The notes under the pieces: model-generated | Told to the model about the DNA's origin: nothing | Databases searched by the model: none | What the model saw: only the letters and a program-made list of their open reading frames with translations | Assembly: GCA_046160725.1 (NCBI GenBank) | Contig: JBJXHB010000134.1 | Location: 1-14,501, forward strand | Length of the DNA stretch: 14,501 bases | DNA from: JBJXHB01 sp046160725 | Lineage (GTDB): Bacteria; Pseudomonadota; Gammaproteobacteria; Burkholderiales; Burkholderiaceae_C | Direction of reading: 5' to 3' | Position numbers and translations under genes: made by a program | Part shown: piece by piece, positions 5,874-13,150 of the stretch | Numbering within the stretch: position 1 is the stretch's first letter | Layout: every line of letters starts with the position of its first letter

Positions 5874-7025
5874 ATGCCCTCCATCGGCATCGTCACACCG
5901 CAGCAAATGCACTTCGCCGCGCCGCTGCCGTTGCGCAGCGGCGCGGCGCTGTCCGACTACACCCTGGTCTACGAGACCTACGGCACGCTCAACGCCCGGC
6001 GCAGCAATGCGGTGCTGGTGTGCCATGCCCTGAACGCCGGCGCCCATGTGGCCGGCCTGCATGCCGGTGCGGCGCGCAGCGAGGGCTGGTGGGACAACCT
6101 GGTCGGCCCGGGCAAGCCGCTGGACACCGACCGCTTCTTCGTCATCGGCGTCAACAACCCGGGATCGTGCTTCGGCTCGACCGGCCCGATGCAGGCCAAC
6201 CCGGCCACCGGCCGGCCGTGGGGCGCGGACTTCCCGGTGGTGACGGTGGAGGACTGGGTCGATGCCCAGGCCCGGCTGCTGGAGGCCTTGGGCATCGAGC
6301 GCCTGGCGGCGGTCATCGGCGGCAGCCTGGGCGGCATGCAGGCGCTGAGCTGGACCATGCGCCATCCGCAGCGGGTGGGCCATTGCTTCGCCATCGCCAC
6401 GGCGCCCAACCTGTCGGCGCAGAACATTGCCTTCAACGAGGTCGCGCGGCGGGCCATCGTCACCGACCCCGAGTTCCACGGCGGCCACTTCTATGCGCAT
6501 GGCACCCTGCCGCGCCGCGGCCTGCGCGTGGCCCGGATGATCGGCCACATCACCTACCTGTCGGACGACTCGATGGAGCAGAAGTTCGGCCGCGCGCTGC
6601 GCGAGGCCGAGCTGCAGTACTCCACCCAGGAGGTGGACTTCCAGATCGAGAGCTACCTGCGCCACCAGGGCGAGAAGTTCAGCGAGTACTTCGACGCCAA
6701 CAGCTACCTGCTGATCACCCGCGCACTGGACTACTTCGACCCGGCGCGGGCCTATGGCGGCGACCTGGCCGCGGCCTTCGCGCCGGCGGCGGCGGTGCCG
6801 TTCACGCTGGTCAGCTTCACCACCGACTGGCGCTTCGCGCCGGCACGCTCGCGCGAGATCGCCAAGGCACTGGTGGACAACCGCATCGCGCTGACCTACG
6901 CCGAGATCGACGCGCCGCACGGCCATGATGCCTTCCTGCTCGATGACGCCCGGTACCACGCGCTGCTGCGGGCGCAGTTCGCGCGGCTGGCCGACAGCGC
7001 CGGCGCTGCAGGAGTGGGGCCATGA
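5874..7025 (+). CDS. metX: Homoserine O-acyltransferase MetX (probably O-succinyltransferase)
   Basis: Catalyses acylation of L-homoserine, the committed step of methionine synthesis. An alpha/beta-hydrolase-fold cytoplasmic enzyme of 383 aa. Visible features: VCHALNA oxyanion region at 49-55, NNPGSCFGSTGP at 94-105, nucleophile Ser151 in GGSLGGMQ, Asp318 in TTDWRFAPARS, and His351 in APHGHDAF. The sequence follows betaproteobacterial MetX proteins, which I recall being curated as succinyltransferases (metXS), so succinyl-CoA is the more likely donor; the donor cannot be proven here. The start at ATG 5874 aligns with the family opening (M-SIGIV-PQ-MHF). A TTG at 5841 in the same frame lies in the terminator tail. 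The ribosome site is poor: AGGTGG at 5851 is too distant and sits in a palindrome. The gene overlaps metW by ATGA. Confidence 0.95.
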   Translation: MPSIGIVTPQQMHFAAPLPLRSGAALSDYTLVYETYGTLNARRSNAVLVCHALNAGAHVAGLHAGAARSEGWWDNLVGPGKPLDTDRFFVIGVNNPGSCFGSTGPMQANPATGRPWGADFPVVTVEDWVDAQARLLEALGIERLAAVIGGSLGGMQALSWTMRHPQRVGHCFAIATAPNLSAQNIAFNEVARRAIVTDPEFHGGHFYAHGTLPRRGLRVARMIGHITYLSDDSMEQKFGRALREAELQYSTQEVDFQIESYLRHQGEKFSEYFDANSYLLITRALDYFDPARAYGGDLAAAFAPAAAVPFTLVSFTTDWRFAPARSREIAKALVDNRIALTYAEIDAPHGHDAFLLDDARYHALLRAQFARLADSAGAAGVGP

Positions 7026-7597
7026 GGCCGGTGCTCGAGGCGGTGGCCGCGCTGGTGCCCGCCGGCGCGCGCGTGCTGGACCTGGGCTGCGGCGACGGCG
7101 AACTGCTGGCCCACCTGCGCGACACCAAGGGCTGCAGCGGCTATGGCGTGGACGTGGCCGACGACAACGTGCTCGCCTGTGCGCGGCGCGGCGTGCCGGT
7201 GCTGCAGCTGAACCTGGAGGACGGGCTGGCGCTCTTCGACGACGGCAGCTTCGACGTGGTGCTGCAGATCGACACCCTGCAGCATCTGCGCAATGCCGAG
7301 CGCATGCTGCGCGAGACGGCACGCGTGGGTGCCTGCGGCATCGTCGCGTTTCCGAACTTCGCGCACCTGCCCAACCGTCTGGCCGTGGCGCGCGGACGCA
7401 TGCCGGTGACGCGCGCGCTGCCGTACGAGTGGTACGACACGCCCAACATCCGGGTCGGCACGCATGCCGACTTCGGTGTGCTGGCGCGCCGCATGGGCCT
7501 GCACATCGACGACAGCTTCGGCATCACCGATGGCCGCATCGTCCGGCGCTGGCCGAACCTGCGCGCCAGCACGGCGGTGTTCCGGTTCCGGCGCTGA
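7022..7597 (+). CDS. metW: Methionine biosynthesis protein MetW
   Basis: A 191-aa class I methyltransferase-fold protein that almost always sits after metX in proteobacteria and is thought to support or tune MetX-dependent homoserine acylation; a methyl-transfer activity has not been fixed for the family. The SAM-binding motif is VLDLGCGDG at 18-26, followed by GVDVADDNVLACARRGVPV. MetW-typical sequences include FDVVLQIDTLQHLRN and the C-terminal EWYDTPNIR. The start overlaps the metX stop (ATGA), so translation is coupled and both genes fall under the SAM-II riboswitch. The protein is the usual length and ends before a GC hairpin. Confidence 0.95.
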   Translation: MRPVLEAVAALVPAGARVLDLGCGDGELLAHLRDTKGCSGYGVDVADDNVLACARRGVPVLQLNLEDGLALFDDGSFDVVLQIDTLQHLRNAERMLRETARVGACGIVAFPNFAHLPNRLAVARGRMPVTRALPYEWYDTPNIRVGTHADFGVLARRMGLHIDDSFGITDGRIVRRWPNLRASTAVFRFRR

Positions 7598-7599
7598 TG

Positions 7600-7616
7600 G
7601 GCGCCCGCCGGGCGCC
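7600..7616 (+). terminator. GC hairpin after metW, possible terminator
   Basis: GGCGCCC (7600-7606) and GGGCGCC (7610-7616) form a perfect 7-bp stem with a 3-nt loop, two bases after the metW stop codon. No T-run follows, so it is not a strong intrinsic terminator. It may pause polymerase, assist rho, or protect the 3' end of the metXW message. Confidence 0.4.
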
Positions 7617-7658
7617 TCCGCATTGACCCTGATGTCAGCCAGGCGCCCGAGTTGCATA

Positions 7659-7674
7659 CTGGATGTCCATCCAG
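7659..7674 (+). promoter_or_regulatory. CTGG-N8-CCAG dyad in the leader of the VOC gene, possible operator
   Basis: A perfect 6-bp inverted repeat (CTGGAT, GTCC loop, ATCCAG) begins within the possible -10 hexamer CATACT (7655-7660) and ends eight bases before the GGAGA ribosome site of the next gene. The 16-bp layout CTGG-N8-CCAG, preceded by TA, resembles a diverged LexA/SOS box (CTGT-N8-ACAG). It could equally be a site for another dimeric repressor or a leader hairpin. The promoter around it is weak: TTGACC at 7623 is too far from CATACT. Confidence 0.35.
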
Positions 7675-7693
7675 CTCATTCCGGAGACACACG

Positions 7694-8077
7694 ATGATCG
7701 GCTACACCATCGTCGGCACCAACGACCTGCCCCGTGCCACCGCCTTCTACGACGCCTTGTTCGACACCGTCGGCGTCAAGCGCCTGATGGAGTTCGGCGA
7801 CCGCGGCCTGTGCTGGGGCGTCAGTTGGGAGAAGCCGGCCTTCGGCCTGATGAAGCCCTACGACGGCAGGCCCGCCACCTGGGGCAACGGCACCATGATC
7901 GCGCTGGTGATGGACCAGCGCGCCAAGGTCGATGCCCTGCATGCCAAGGCGGTGGCGCTGGGCTCGATCGACGAAGGCAAGCCGGGCGAGCGCGGCCCCG
8001 GCTTCTATGGCGCCTACTTCCGCGACCTGGACGGCAACAAGATCTGCTGCTTCTGCACCCAGCCGGCCGCGGCCTGA
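7694..8077 (+). CDS. VOC-family (glyoxalase/bleomycin-resistance fold) protein
   Basis: A 127-aa single-domain cytoplasmic protein of the vicinal-oxygen-chelate superfamily, which includes glyoxalase I, dioxygenases and antibiotic-binding proteins. The opening IGYTIVGTNDLPRATAFYDA and the closing FYGAYFRDLDGNKICCF are the family's first beta strand/helix and last strands. The length suits one VOC domain, which would dimerise to form active sites. The ATG at 7694 is preceded by GGAGA (7683-7687) six bases upstream, so the longer in-frame opening is rejected. Substrate unknown. It is a single-gene unit with its own leader, convergent with the Bug-type gene. Confidence 0.88.
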   Translation: MIGYTIVGTNDLPRATAFYDALFDTVGVKRLMEFGDRGLCWGVSWEKPAFGLMKPYDGRPATWGNGTMIALVMDQRAKVDALHAKAVALGSIDEGKPGERGPGFYGAYFRDLDGNKICCFCTQPAAA

Positions 8078-8085
8078 GGCCCTCG

Positions 8086-8101
8086 GGGGCCATCGGGCCC
8101 C
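8086..8101. terminator. Hairpin between convergent genes
   Basis: GGGGCC (8086-8091) and GGCCCC (8096-8101) form a 6-bp stem with an ATCG loop, within the 39 bp separating the convergent VOC and Bug-type genes. It may end transcription from both sides. No T-run is present on either strand, so support is limited to position and symmetry. Confidence 0.4.
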
Positions 8102-8116
8102 TGCCGTCGCGCGCGC

Positions 8117-9121
8117 TCAGCCGGCCTTGATGCCGCGCTTGCGGATCAGGTCGCCCCAGCGCCGGGTCTCGGCCTCGATCAGCGCATCGAAGGCCGTGGC
8201 ACCCAGCGCCATCACGTCGGCGCTCATGCCCTCGAGCTTGGCCCGGACATCGGGCTGGGCCAGCGTGCGCATGAACTGCTCGGACAGCCAGGCGGTGATG
8301 GCTGGCGGTGTACGTGCGGGCACTGCGGCGCCGTACCAGCTTTGCACCAGCGCATCCGGGAAGCCGGCCTCGGCGATGGTGGGCACGTCCGGCAGGGCGC
8401 GGACCCGGCGGGCCGCGTTCACGGCCAGGGCGCGCAGCTTGCCATTGCCGATCAGCGGCAGGGCCAGCGGCGTGGAGATCAGGCCGAAGTGCACCCGGCC
8501 CTCGGCCATGTCGATCAGTGACGGCGGCTGGCCACGGTAGTTGACATTGGTCACCCGCACGCCGGCGCGCTCGAACAGCAGCTCCTGGCCGAGGTGGATG
8601 CTGCTGCCGCTGCCCGGGTTGGCCACGTTCATCGCATCCGGCTTGTCCGCCGCCGCGGCGACGAACTCCTTGAGCGTGCGCGTCGGCAGCCCGGACCAGC
8701 AGACGAACACCGAGCTGGGCGCCGCGATGGCGCAGACGCCGGCGAAGTCCTTCGATCGGCCGGCCATGTCCGCAAACAGGTGCTCGCCGACGGCGATGAT
8801 GGGCGTGGCCGCCAGCAGCATGTAGCCGTCCGGCGCGGCCTGGGCCACCGCGTTGACGCCGATGCGTCCGTCGGCACCGGTGCGGCTTTCGACCAGGATG
8901 CGCTGCGGCAGTTCGGCCGACAACGGGTCGGTCACCGCGCGCATCACCACGTCGACGATGCCGCCGGCCGGGTACGGCACGATCAGCTTGATCGGCTGTG
9001 CCGGGAAGCCGCCGGGCCCGGCGGGACGTGGCTGCGCCCCGGCCTGACGGCTCGACAGGCCCAGGCCCGCAGCCGCTGCCAGCCCGGCCGCTGCGCGCCA
9101 GTGAAAATGCCTTCTGTCCAT
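8117..9121 (-). CDS. Bug/TctC-family tripartite tricarboxylate transporter substrate-binding protein
   Basis: A secreted periplasmic solute receptor of 334 aa. The N-terminus MDRRHFHW followed by a long Ala/Gly/Leu stretch and QAGAQ looks like a Tat-type (twin-arginine) signal. The mature part shows the family hallmarks: PIKLIVPYPAGGIVDVVMR, ESRTGADGRIG near residues 78-88, AAPDGYMLL, NVANPGSGSSIHL, VNYRGQPPSLIDMAEG, and LPDVPTIAEAG. The start at 9121 is supported by GGAG (read on the minus strand) just upstream; the in-frame extension to 9247 is not family-like. Bug receptors are very abundant in Burkholderiales and mostly orphan. No TctA/TctB membrane genes are present, so its transporter must lie elsewhere, or it may act as a sensor. 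The ligand is unknown, probably an organic acid. Confidence 0.92.
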   Translation of the reverse strand: MDRRHFHWRAAAGLAAAAGLGLSSRQAGAQPRPAGPGGFPAQPIKLIVPYPAGGIVDVVMRAVTDPLSAELPQRILVESRTGADGRIGVNAVAQAAPDGYMLLAATPIIAVGEHLFADMAGRSKDFAGVCAIAAPSSVFVCWSGLPTRTLKEFVAAAADKPDAMNVANPGSGSSIHLGQELLFERAGVRVTNVNYRGQPPSLIDMAEGRVHFGLISTPLALPLIGNGKLRALAVNAARRVRALPDVPTIAEAGFPDALVQSWYGAAVPARTPPAITAWLSEQFMRTLAQPDVRAKLEGMSADVMALGATAFDALIEAETRRWGDLIRKRGIKAG

Positions 9122-9284
9122 GGTCGTCTCCGTCGGTGGGTTGGTGCGGATGCGGCCCAATGTAGCGGTGTCACCCCAAGCCGGGAATGCGGCCTTGCCC
9201 GTGCGTGGCGGGCCGTTCGCAATGCCTTTACATGCCGCAGGCACCATCGGGTGGCCGGCCCGGAATCCAGGCCCTCAAGGAACC

Positions 9285-9590
9285 ATGACCATGACCCCAC
9301 CGAACGCGCTTGCCCGACGGGCCGCCCACCTGATCCTGACGCTGGCCCTGGCCAGTGCCGCGGGCACGGCCGCCGCCACCGGCCTGGCCACCTGCGACTC
9401 CGGCCCGCGGCAGGGCTGGCAGCCCGCGAGCAAGCTCGAGGAGCAGCTCAAGGCCCGCGGCTGGCAGGTGCGCCGCATCAAGGAGGATGGCGGCTGCTGG
9501 GAGGTCTATGCGCTGGACGAGACCGGCAAGCGGGTGGAGGCGTACTTCCATCCGGTGACGCTGGCCCCGGTGCCGACCAAGGCCCGCTGA
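9285..9590 (+). CDS. Exported PepSY-domain (PepSY_2-like) small protein
   Basis: A 101-aa protein with an N-terminal signal peptide (ALARRAAHLILTLALASAAG, then TAAA) and a single compact domain. The pattern WQPASKLEEQLKARGWQVRR, followed by KEDGGCWEVYALDETGKRVE and YFHPVTLAPV, is that of short periplasmic PepSY_2-like proteins. Two cysteines (C37 and C71) remain after export and could form a disulfide. ATG codons at 9285 and 9291 are both possible: AAGGAA (9277-9282) is better spaced for 9291, which would shorten the protein by two residues. The gene is followed 4 bp later by a cytochrome b561-like gene, and this pairing suggests a role linked to that membrane redox protein. It is divergent from the Bug-type gene across a 163-bp gap with no clear promoter. 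Confidence 0.8.
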   Translation: MTMTPPNALARRAAHLILTLALASAAGTAAATGLATCDSGPRQGWQPASKLEEQLKARGWQVRRIKEDGGCWEVYALDETGKRVEAYFHPVTLAPVPTKAR

Positions 9591-9594
9591 GTCG

Positions 9595-10200
9595 GTGTCC
9601 GCTCCAGGTCCATCGGGACATCCGGCCGTGGCGCCACCGATCAACCGGTCTGCGGCGGAGGACGCCGACGTCGGCGTCTGGCCCCTGTGGCTGCGGCTGT
9701 TCCACTGGTCCCTGGCGCTGACGGTGCTGGCCTGCCTGTGGGACCACCATGGTGGCGTGTGGCACGAGACACTGGGCTATGCGGCGGGCATGCTGGCCCT
9801 GGTGCGGACCGGAGTCGGCCTGTGGCCGGGCGCCGGAGAGGCCGCATTCAAGCGCTTTGTCCGCGGGCCTGCGGCGACCTGGGCCCATGCACGCGGCCTG
9901 TGGCGTGGCAGCGAGCCGCGCCACCTGGGCCACAACCCGCTCGGCGCCTGGATGATCCTGGCGCTGCTGGGCTGTGCCCTGGTCGCCGGCGTGACCGGCG
10001 CACTGTCCGTGACCGACCGTTTCTGGGGCGATGCCACGGTGGCCACCCTGCACGCCGTGTCAGGCTGGTCGTTCGGGCTGCTGGTGCCGCTGCACCTGGC
10101 CGGTGTGGCCCTGTCGTCATGGCGTCAGCGCGAGAACCTGCTGGCGGCGATGATCCACGGCCGCAAGCGGGCTGCCGCGCCCGGCGACCGTCCCGCCTGA
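9595..10200 (+). CDS. Cytochrome b561-type (cytochrome b/b6 domain) membrane protein
   Basis: A 201-aa inner-membrane dihaem cytochrome of the bacterial b561/Ni-Fe-hydrogenase b-subunit fold, probably passing electrons between the quinone pool and a periplasmic partner. Four hydrophobic segments are seen. The histidines expected to hold haem are H37 (RLFHWSL), H57 (WHETLGY), H153 (TLHAVSGW) and H167 (PLHLAGV). The start is GTG at 9595, four bases after the upstream stop, with no real ribosome site. Translation probably depends on coupling to the PepSY gene; no alternative ATG occurs before the first helix. No hydrogenase or cytochrome c gene is adjacent, so the partner is unknown. Confidence 0.87.
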   Translation: MSAPGPSGHPAVAPPINRSAAEDADVGVWPLWLRLFHWSLALTVLACLWDHHGGVWHETLGYAAGMLALVRTGVGLWPGAGEAAFKRFVRGPAATWAHARGLWRGSEPRHLGHNPLGAWMILALLGCALVAGVTGALSVTDRFWGDATVATLHAVSGWSFGLLVPLHLAGVALSSWRQRENLLAAMIHGRKRAAAPGDRPA

Positions 10201-10290
10201 AGCCGCCTGCGCAGCCGACCCCGGCTGGGCATCCACCCGCGCCGCGTGCAACCAGCGGCGCGCTGCCGTCCAACCGATCGGAGCCCCAGC

Positions 10291-11061
10291 ATGTCCAACC
10301 GCCGCGTCTGTGTCGTCACCGGTTCTTCGTCGGGCATCGGGGCGGCCACCGTCCGCCGCTATGCCCGCGAGGGCTGGGACGTGGTCGTCAACTTTTCGCG
10401 CGACCCGGCGCCGGCCGAGGCGGTGGCGGCCGACTGCCGCACGCTTGGGGCGGACGCGCTGGTGGTGCAGGCCGATGTCGCGCAGGACGACCAGTGCCGC
10501 GCGCTGGCCGGCCGTGTGGAGGAGCACTTCGGGCGCTGCGATGTCCTGGTCAACAACGCCGGCACGACCAAGTTCGTGCCGATGCGCGACCTGGACGGCC
10601 TGCAGGCCGAGGACTTCCTGCGCATCTATGCCGTCAATGTGGTCGGCACCTGGCAGATGACGCGCGCGCTGGTGCCGCTGCTGCGGCGCCATCCGCCTGC
10701 CGCCGTGGTCAACATCTCGTCGGTGGCATCCAAGCACGGCGCCGGCTCCTGCATCGCCTACTCGGCCAGCAAGGGCGCGCTGAACACACTGACCATCTCG
10801 CTGGCCCGCACGCTGGGCCCCGAGATCCGGGTCAATGCGATCGCGCCGGGGCTGGTCGATACGCCCTGGCTGAAAAACGGCCTGGGCGAGCAGCGCTATG
10901 CCGCAGCGGTCAAGGCCTTCACCACCCGCGCAGCGCTGGCCGAGGTGATCCAGCCTGAGGACGCGGCCGACATGGCCTACTGGCTGGGCGCCGGTGCCGC
11001 CAAGACCACCGGAGAGGTGCTGATGCTGGAGGCCGGCTTCCTGCAGGGCCGGGCACCCTGA
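10291..11061 (+). CDS. Short-chain dehydrogenase/reductase (SDR) family oxidoreductase
   Basis: A 256-aa cytoplasmic NAD(P)H-dependent classical SDR. Cofactor motif TGSSSGIG at 10-17, NNAG at 88-91, NVVGTWQMTRAL helix, catalytic Ser144 (NISSVAS), Tyr157 and Lys161 (YSASK), then VNAIAPGLVDTPW at 181-193. This is the pattern of FabG-like 3-oxoacyl or sugar/steroid alcohol dehydrogenases; the substrate cannot be named. The start at 10291 is supported by CGGAG (10279-10283) seven bases upstream. The C-terminal end GEVLMLEAGFLQG replaces the common V-GG. It stands 181 bp before an acyl-CoA ligase gene on the same strand, so a shared lipid or aromatic acid pathway is possible but unproven. Confidence 0.9.
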   Translation: MSNRRVCVVTGSSSGIGAATVRRYAREGWDVVVNFSRDPAPAEAVAADCRTLGADALVVQADVAQDDQCRALAGRVEEHFGRCDVLVNNAGTTKFVPMRDLDGLQAEDFLRIYAVNVVGTWQMTRALVPLLRRHPPAAVVNISSVASKHGAGSCIAYSASKGALNTLTISLARTLGPEIRVNAIAPGLVDTPWLKNGLGEQRYAAAVKAFTTRAALAEVIQPEDAADMAYWLGAGAAKTTGEVLMLEAGFLQGRAP

Positions 11062-11191
11062 TAGATGCGGGCGCGCACCCGGCCGGCGGGCTCGGCGGCC
11101 ATTGCAAGCGTGGATCCCCTGTAGAGGAAAGTCCCGTCCGCCCGGCGGCGAGGGGCGACTACGCTGCCGACTTGGCCCGCCAGGCGCTGGC

Positions 11192-11224
11192 GCGGCCGGA
11201 CCTCGCTGCCGGACCATCGGCCGC
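11192..11224 (+). repeat. Inverted repeat in the leader of the acyl-CoA ligase gene
   Basis: GCGGCCG (11192-11198) and CGGCCGC (11218-11224) form a 7-bp stem around a 19-nt loop that also holds a direct repeat CCGGACC (11196-11202 and 11209-11215). It ends nine bases before the AAAGGA ribosome site. The rest of the 181-bp gap (11062-11242) shows no gene and no clear promoter. In such GC-rich DNA, stems of this size arise by chance, so function is only possible. Confidence 0.25.
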
Positions 11225-11242
11225 GCCCGACAAAGGACCGTC

Positions 11243-12931
11243 ATGAACACCGCCATCGCCCCGCCGGACACCCTGGCGCTGCAACGTCTTTACCACTGGG
11301 AGAAGACGGCCGCGGACCGGGTGGTCTTCACACAGCCGATGGGCGGCGGCGTGGTGCGCGACTTCACCTGGCGGCAGGTGATGGACGAGACCCGGCGCAT
11401 GGCGGCCTACCTGCGCAGCCAGGGCGTGGGCCCGGGCGTGAAGGTGGCGCTGATTTCAAAGAACACCGCCTGGTGGATGATGGCCGACTGGGCCATCTGG
11501 ATGGCGGGCGGTGTCTCGGTGCCGCTGTACCCCACGCTGGCCGCGGAGACCATCCGCCAGATCCTGACCCACAGCGAGGCGCGGCTGCTGTTCGTCGGCA
11601 AGCTCGACGGTTTCGACACCATGAAGCCCGGCATCCCCGCCGACCTGCCCTGTGTGGGCCTGCCACTGGCGCCAGCCAATGCCTACACGCCCTGGACCGA
11701 CATCGTGGCCCGCACGGCGCCCCTCACCGACAACCCGGTCCGCCCGGCCGACGACCTGGCCACCATCATGTACACGTCGGGAACCACCGGCATGCCCAAG
11801 GGCGTGATGCACAGCTTCGGCACCGTCGGCTGGGGCATCCAGTCGGGCCTGAAGCGCATGACCGACCTGGACAGCAGCGCGCGCATGCTGAGCTACCTGC
11901 CGCTGGCCCATGTGGCCGAACGTGCGCTGGTCGAGTTCGGCCTGTTGGCCACCGGCATGCGGGTGTTCTTCGCGGAGAGCCTGGAGACCTTCACCGCCGA
12001 CCTGCAGCGGGCGCGGCCGACGGTGTTCTTCTCGGTGCCGCGGTTGTGGGTCAAGTTCCAGCAGGGTGTCGGCGCCAAGATGCCGCCAGCCAAGCTGAAG
12101 CGCCTGCTGCGCATCCCCATCCTCAGCGGCATCGTCCGCCGCAAGGTGCTGGGGGCCCTGGGCCTGGACCAATGCAAGCTGGCTGCCGGCGGCGCTGCGC
12201 CGATGCCGCCAGAGCTGCTGCGCTGGTACACCGCGCTCGGCCTGGACATCGTCGAGGCCTACGGCATGACCGAGAACTGCGGCGTCTCGCATGCCACGCT
12301 GCCGGGCAAGCCGCGGCCCGGCACGGTGGGCCAGCCCTACGACGGCGTGCAATGCCGCCTGGACCCGGTCAACAACGAGGTGCAGGTCAAGTGCGGCGCC
12401 ATGATGCTGGGCTACTACAAGGAGCCGGAGCAGACCCGCGCCGCCTTCACCGACGACGGCTGGCTGCACACCGGCGACAAGGGCCAGCTCGATGCCGAGG
12501 GCAACCTGCGCATCGTCGGCCGCGTGAAGGACCTCTTCAAGACCAGCAAGGGCAAGTACGTTGCGCCGGCGCCGATCGAAGACAAGCTGGTGATGCACAC
12601 CGCTGTCGAGGCCTGCTGCGTCACCGGCGCCAACCTGGGGCAGCCACTGGGCATCCTGATGCTCAACCTCGAGGCGATTGCGCGCGCCCGCGATCCGGCT
12701 GGCCGGGCCGATCTCGAGCAGTCGCTGGCCGCCCACCTGCAGACCGTCAATGCCACGCTGGACCCGCACGAGCAACTGGACAGCCTGATCCTCGTCACCG
12801 AGCCCTGGAGCGTGGACAACGGCTTCATCACGCCGACACTGAAGGTCAAGCGCAACCGCATTGAGGAGGTCTACGGGCCCAGCTTCGAGCGCTGGAGCGA
12901 AGCCCGCAAGCCGGTGGTCTGGTACGCCTGA
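11243..12931 (+). CDS. AMP-dependent long-chain acyl-CoA synthetase-like ligase
   Basis: A 562-aa adenylate-forming enzyme that would activate a carboxylic acid with ATP and join it to CoA. Motifs: P-loop YTSGTTGMPKG at 177-187, YLPLAHVAER at 218-227, YGMTEN at 340-345, WLHTGD at 407-412, GRVKDLFKTSKGKYVAPAPIE at 426-446, with the catalytic lysine in the SKGKYV segment. The FKTSKGKYV-P-PIE form places it with long-chain fatty-acid (bubblegum/FadD15-type) ligases rather than short-chain or benzoate ligases. The start at 11243 has AAAGGA five bases upstream; an in-frame TTG opening at 11102 adds residues unlike the family. There is no transmembrane segment. It may handle fatty acids; with the SDR upstream, a beta-oxidation-like role is possible. 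Confidence 0.92.
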   Translation: MNTAIAPPDTLALQRLYHWEKTAADRVVFTQPMGGGVVRDFTWRQVMDETRRMAAYLRSQGVGPGVKVALISKNTAWWMMADWAIWMAGGVSVPLYPTLAAETIRQILTHSEARLLFVGKLDGFDTMKPGIPADLPCVGLPLAPANAYTPWTDIVARTAPLTDNPVRPADDLATIMYTSGTTGMPKGVMHSFGTVGWGIQSGLKRMTDLDSSARMLSYLPLAHVAERALVEFGLLATGMRVFFAESLETFTADLQRARPTVFFSVPRLWVKFQQGVGAKMPPAKLKRLLRIPILSGIVRRKVLGALGLDQCKLAAGGAAPMPPELLRWYTALGLDIVEAYGMTENCGVSHATLPGKPRPGTVGQPYDGVQCRLDPVNNEVQVKCGAMMLGYYKEPEQTRAAFTDDGWLHTGDKGQLDAEGNLRIVGRVKDLFKTSKGKYVAPAPIEDKLVMHTAVEACCVTGANLGQPLGILMLNLEAIARARDPAGRADLEQSLAAHLQTVNATLDPHEQLDSLILVTEPWSVDNGFITPTLKVKRNRIEEVYGPSFERWSEARKPVVWYA

Positions 12932-12990
12932 GCCGGCCAGGCCGTGCGTCAGCGGCCCTGTGTCGGTGACGGATCCGGCGCCGGCCGCAA

Positions 12991-13074
12991 TGGCAGCGGC
13001 AGCTGGCGCCAGGGGTGGCCACCGGGGCGCAGCACCCGTGGTGCATTCACCAGTGCCGGTGGCAGCGGCAGCTG
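12991..13074. repeat. Direct repeat and nested inverted repeats between convergent genes
   Basis: The 219-bp gap between the ligase and the HDOD gene has no convincing gene. It holds a 15-bp exact direct repeat TGGCAGCGGCAGCTG (12991-13005 and 13060-13074). It also holds a nested dyad: GCCACCGG (13018-13025) with CCGGTGGC (13056-13063), and inside it GCACC (13032-13036) with GGTGC (13040-13044). The dyad could fold as one long stem-loop on either strand and stop convergent transcription, though no T-run is present. A minus-strand reading frame across it encodes a Pro/Leu-rich peptide of at most about 50 residues with no ribosome site. Confidence 0.4.
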
Positions 13075-13150
13075 TGCCGGCATGTTGGTGTCGCGTCGCG
13101 TCGATGTCATGCGCGTCGGCCTGACGGGTCGTGGATCCGGACCGATGGCA

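Noticed and set aside
9165..9284. Possible promoters in the divergent gap between the Bug-type and PepSY genes.
   Set aside because: TTGCCC, TTTACA and TACATT-like hexamers exist but none pair at 16-18 bp spacing.
11122..11136. GAGGAAAGTCC, a string found in the conserved core of bacterial RNase P RNA (rnpB).
   Set aside because: The gap is only 181 bp, too short for rnpB at over 300 nt, and I find no matching 3' core segment or P1 stem. It is a chance match.
12949..13084. Small minus-strand Pro/Leu-rich reading frame between the ligase and HDOD genes.
   Set aside because: No ribosome site, low complexity, and internal repetition explained by the DNA direct repeat. Not listed as a gene.
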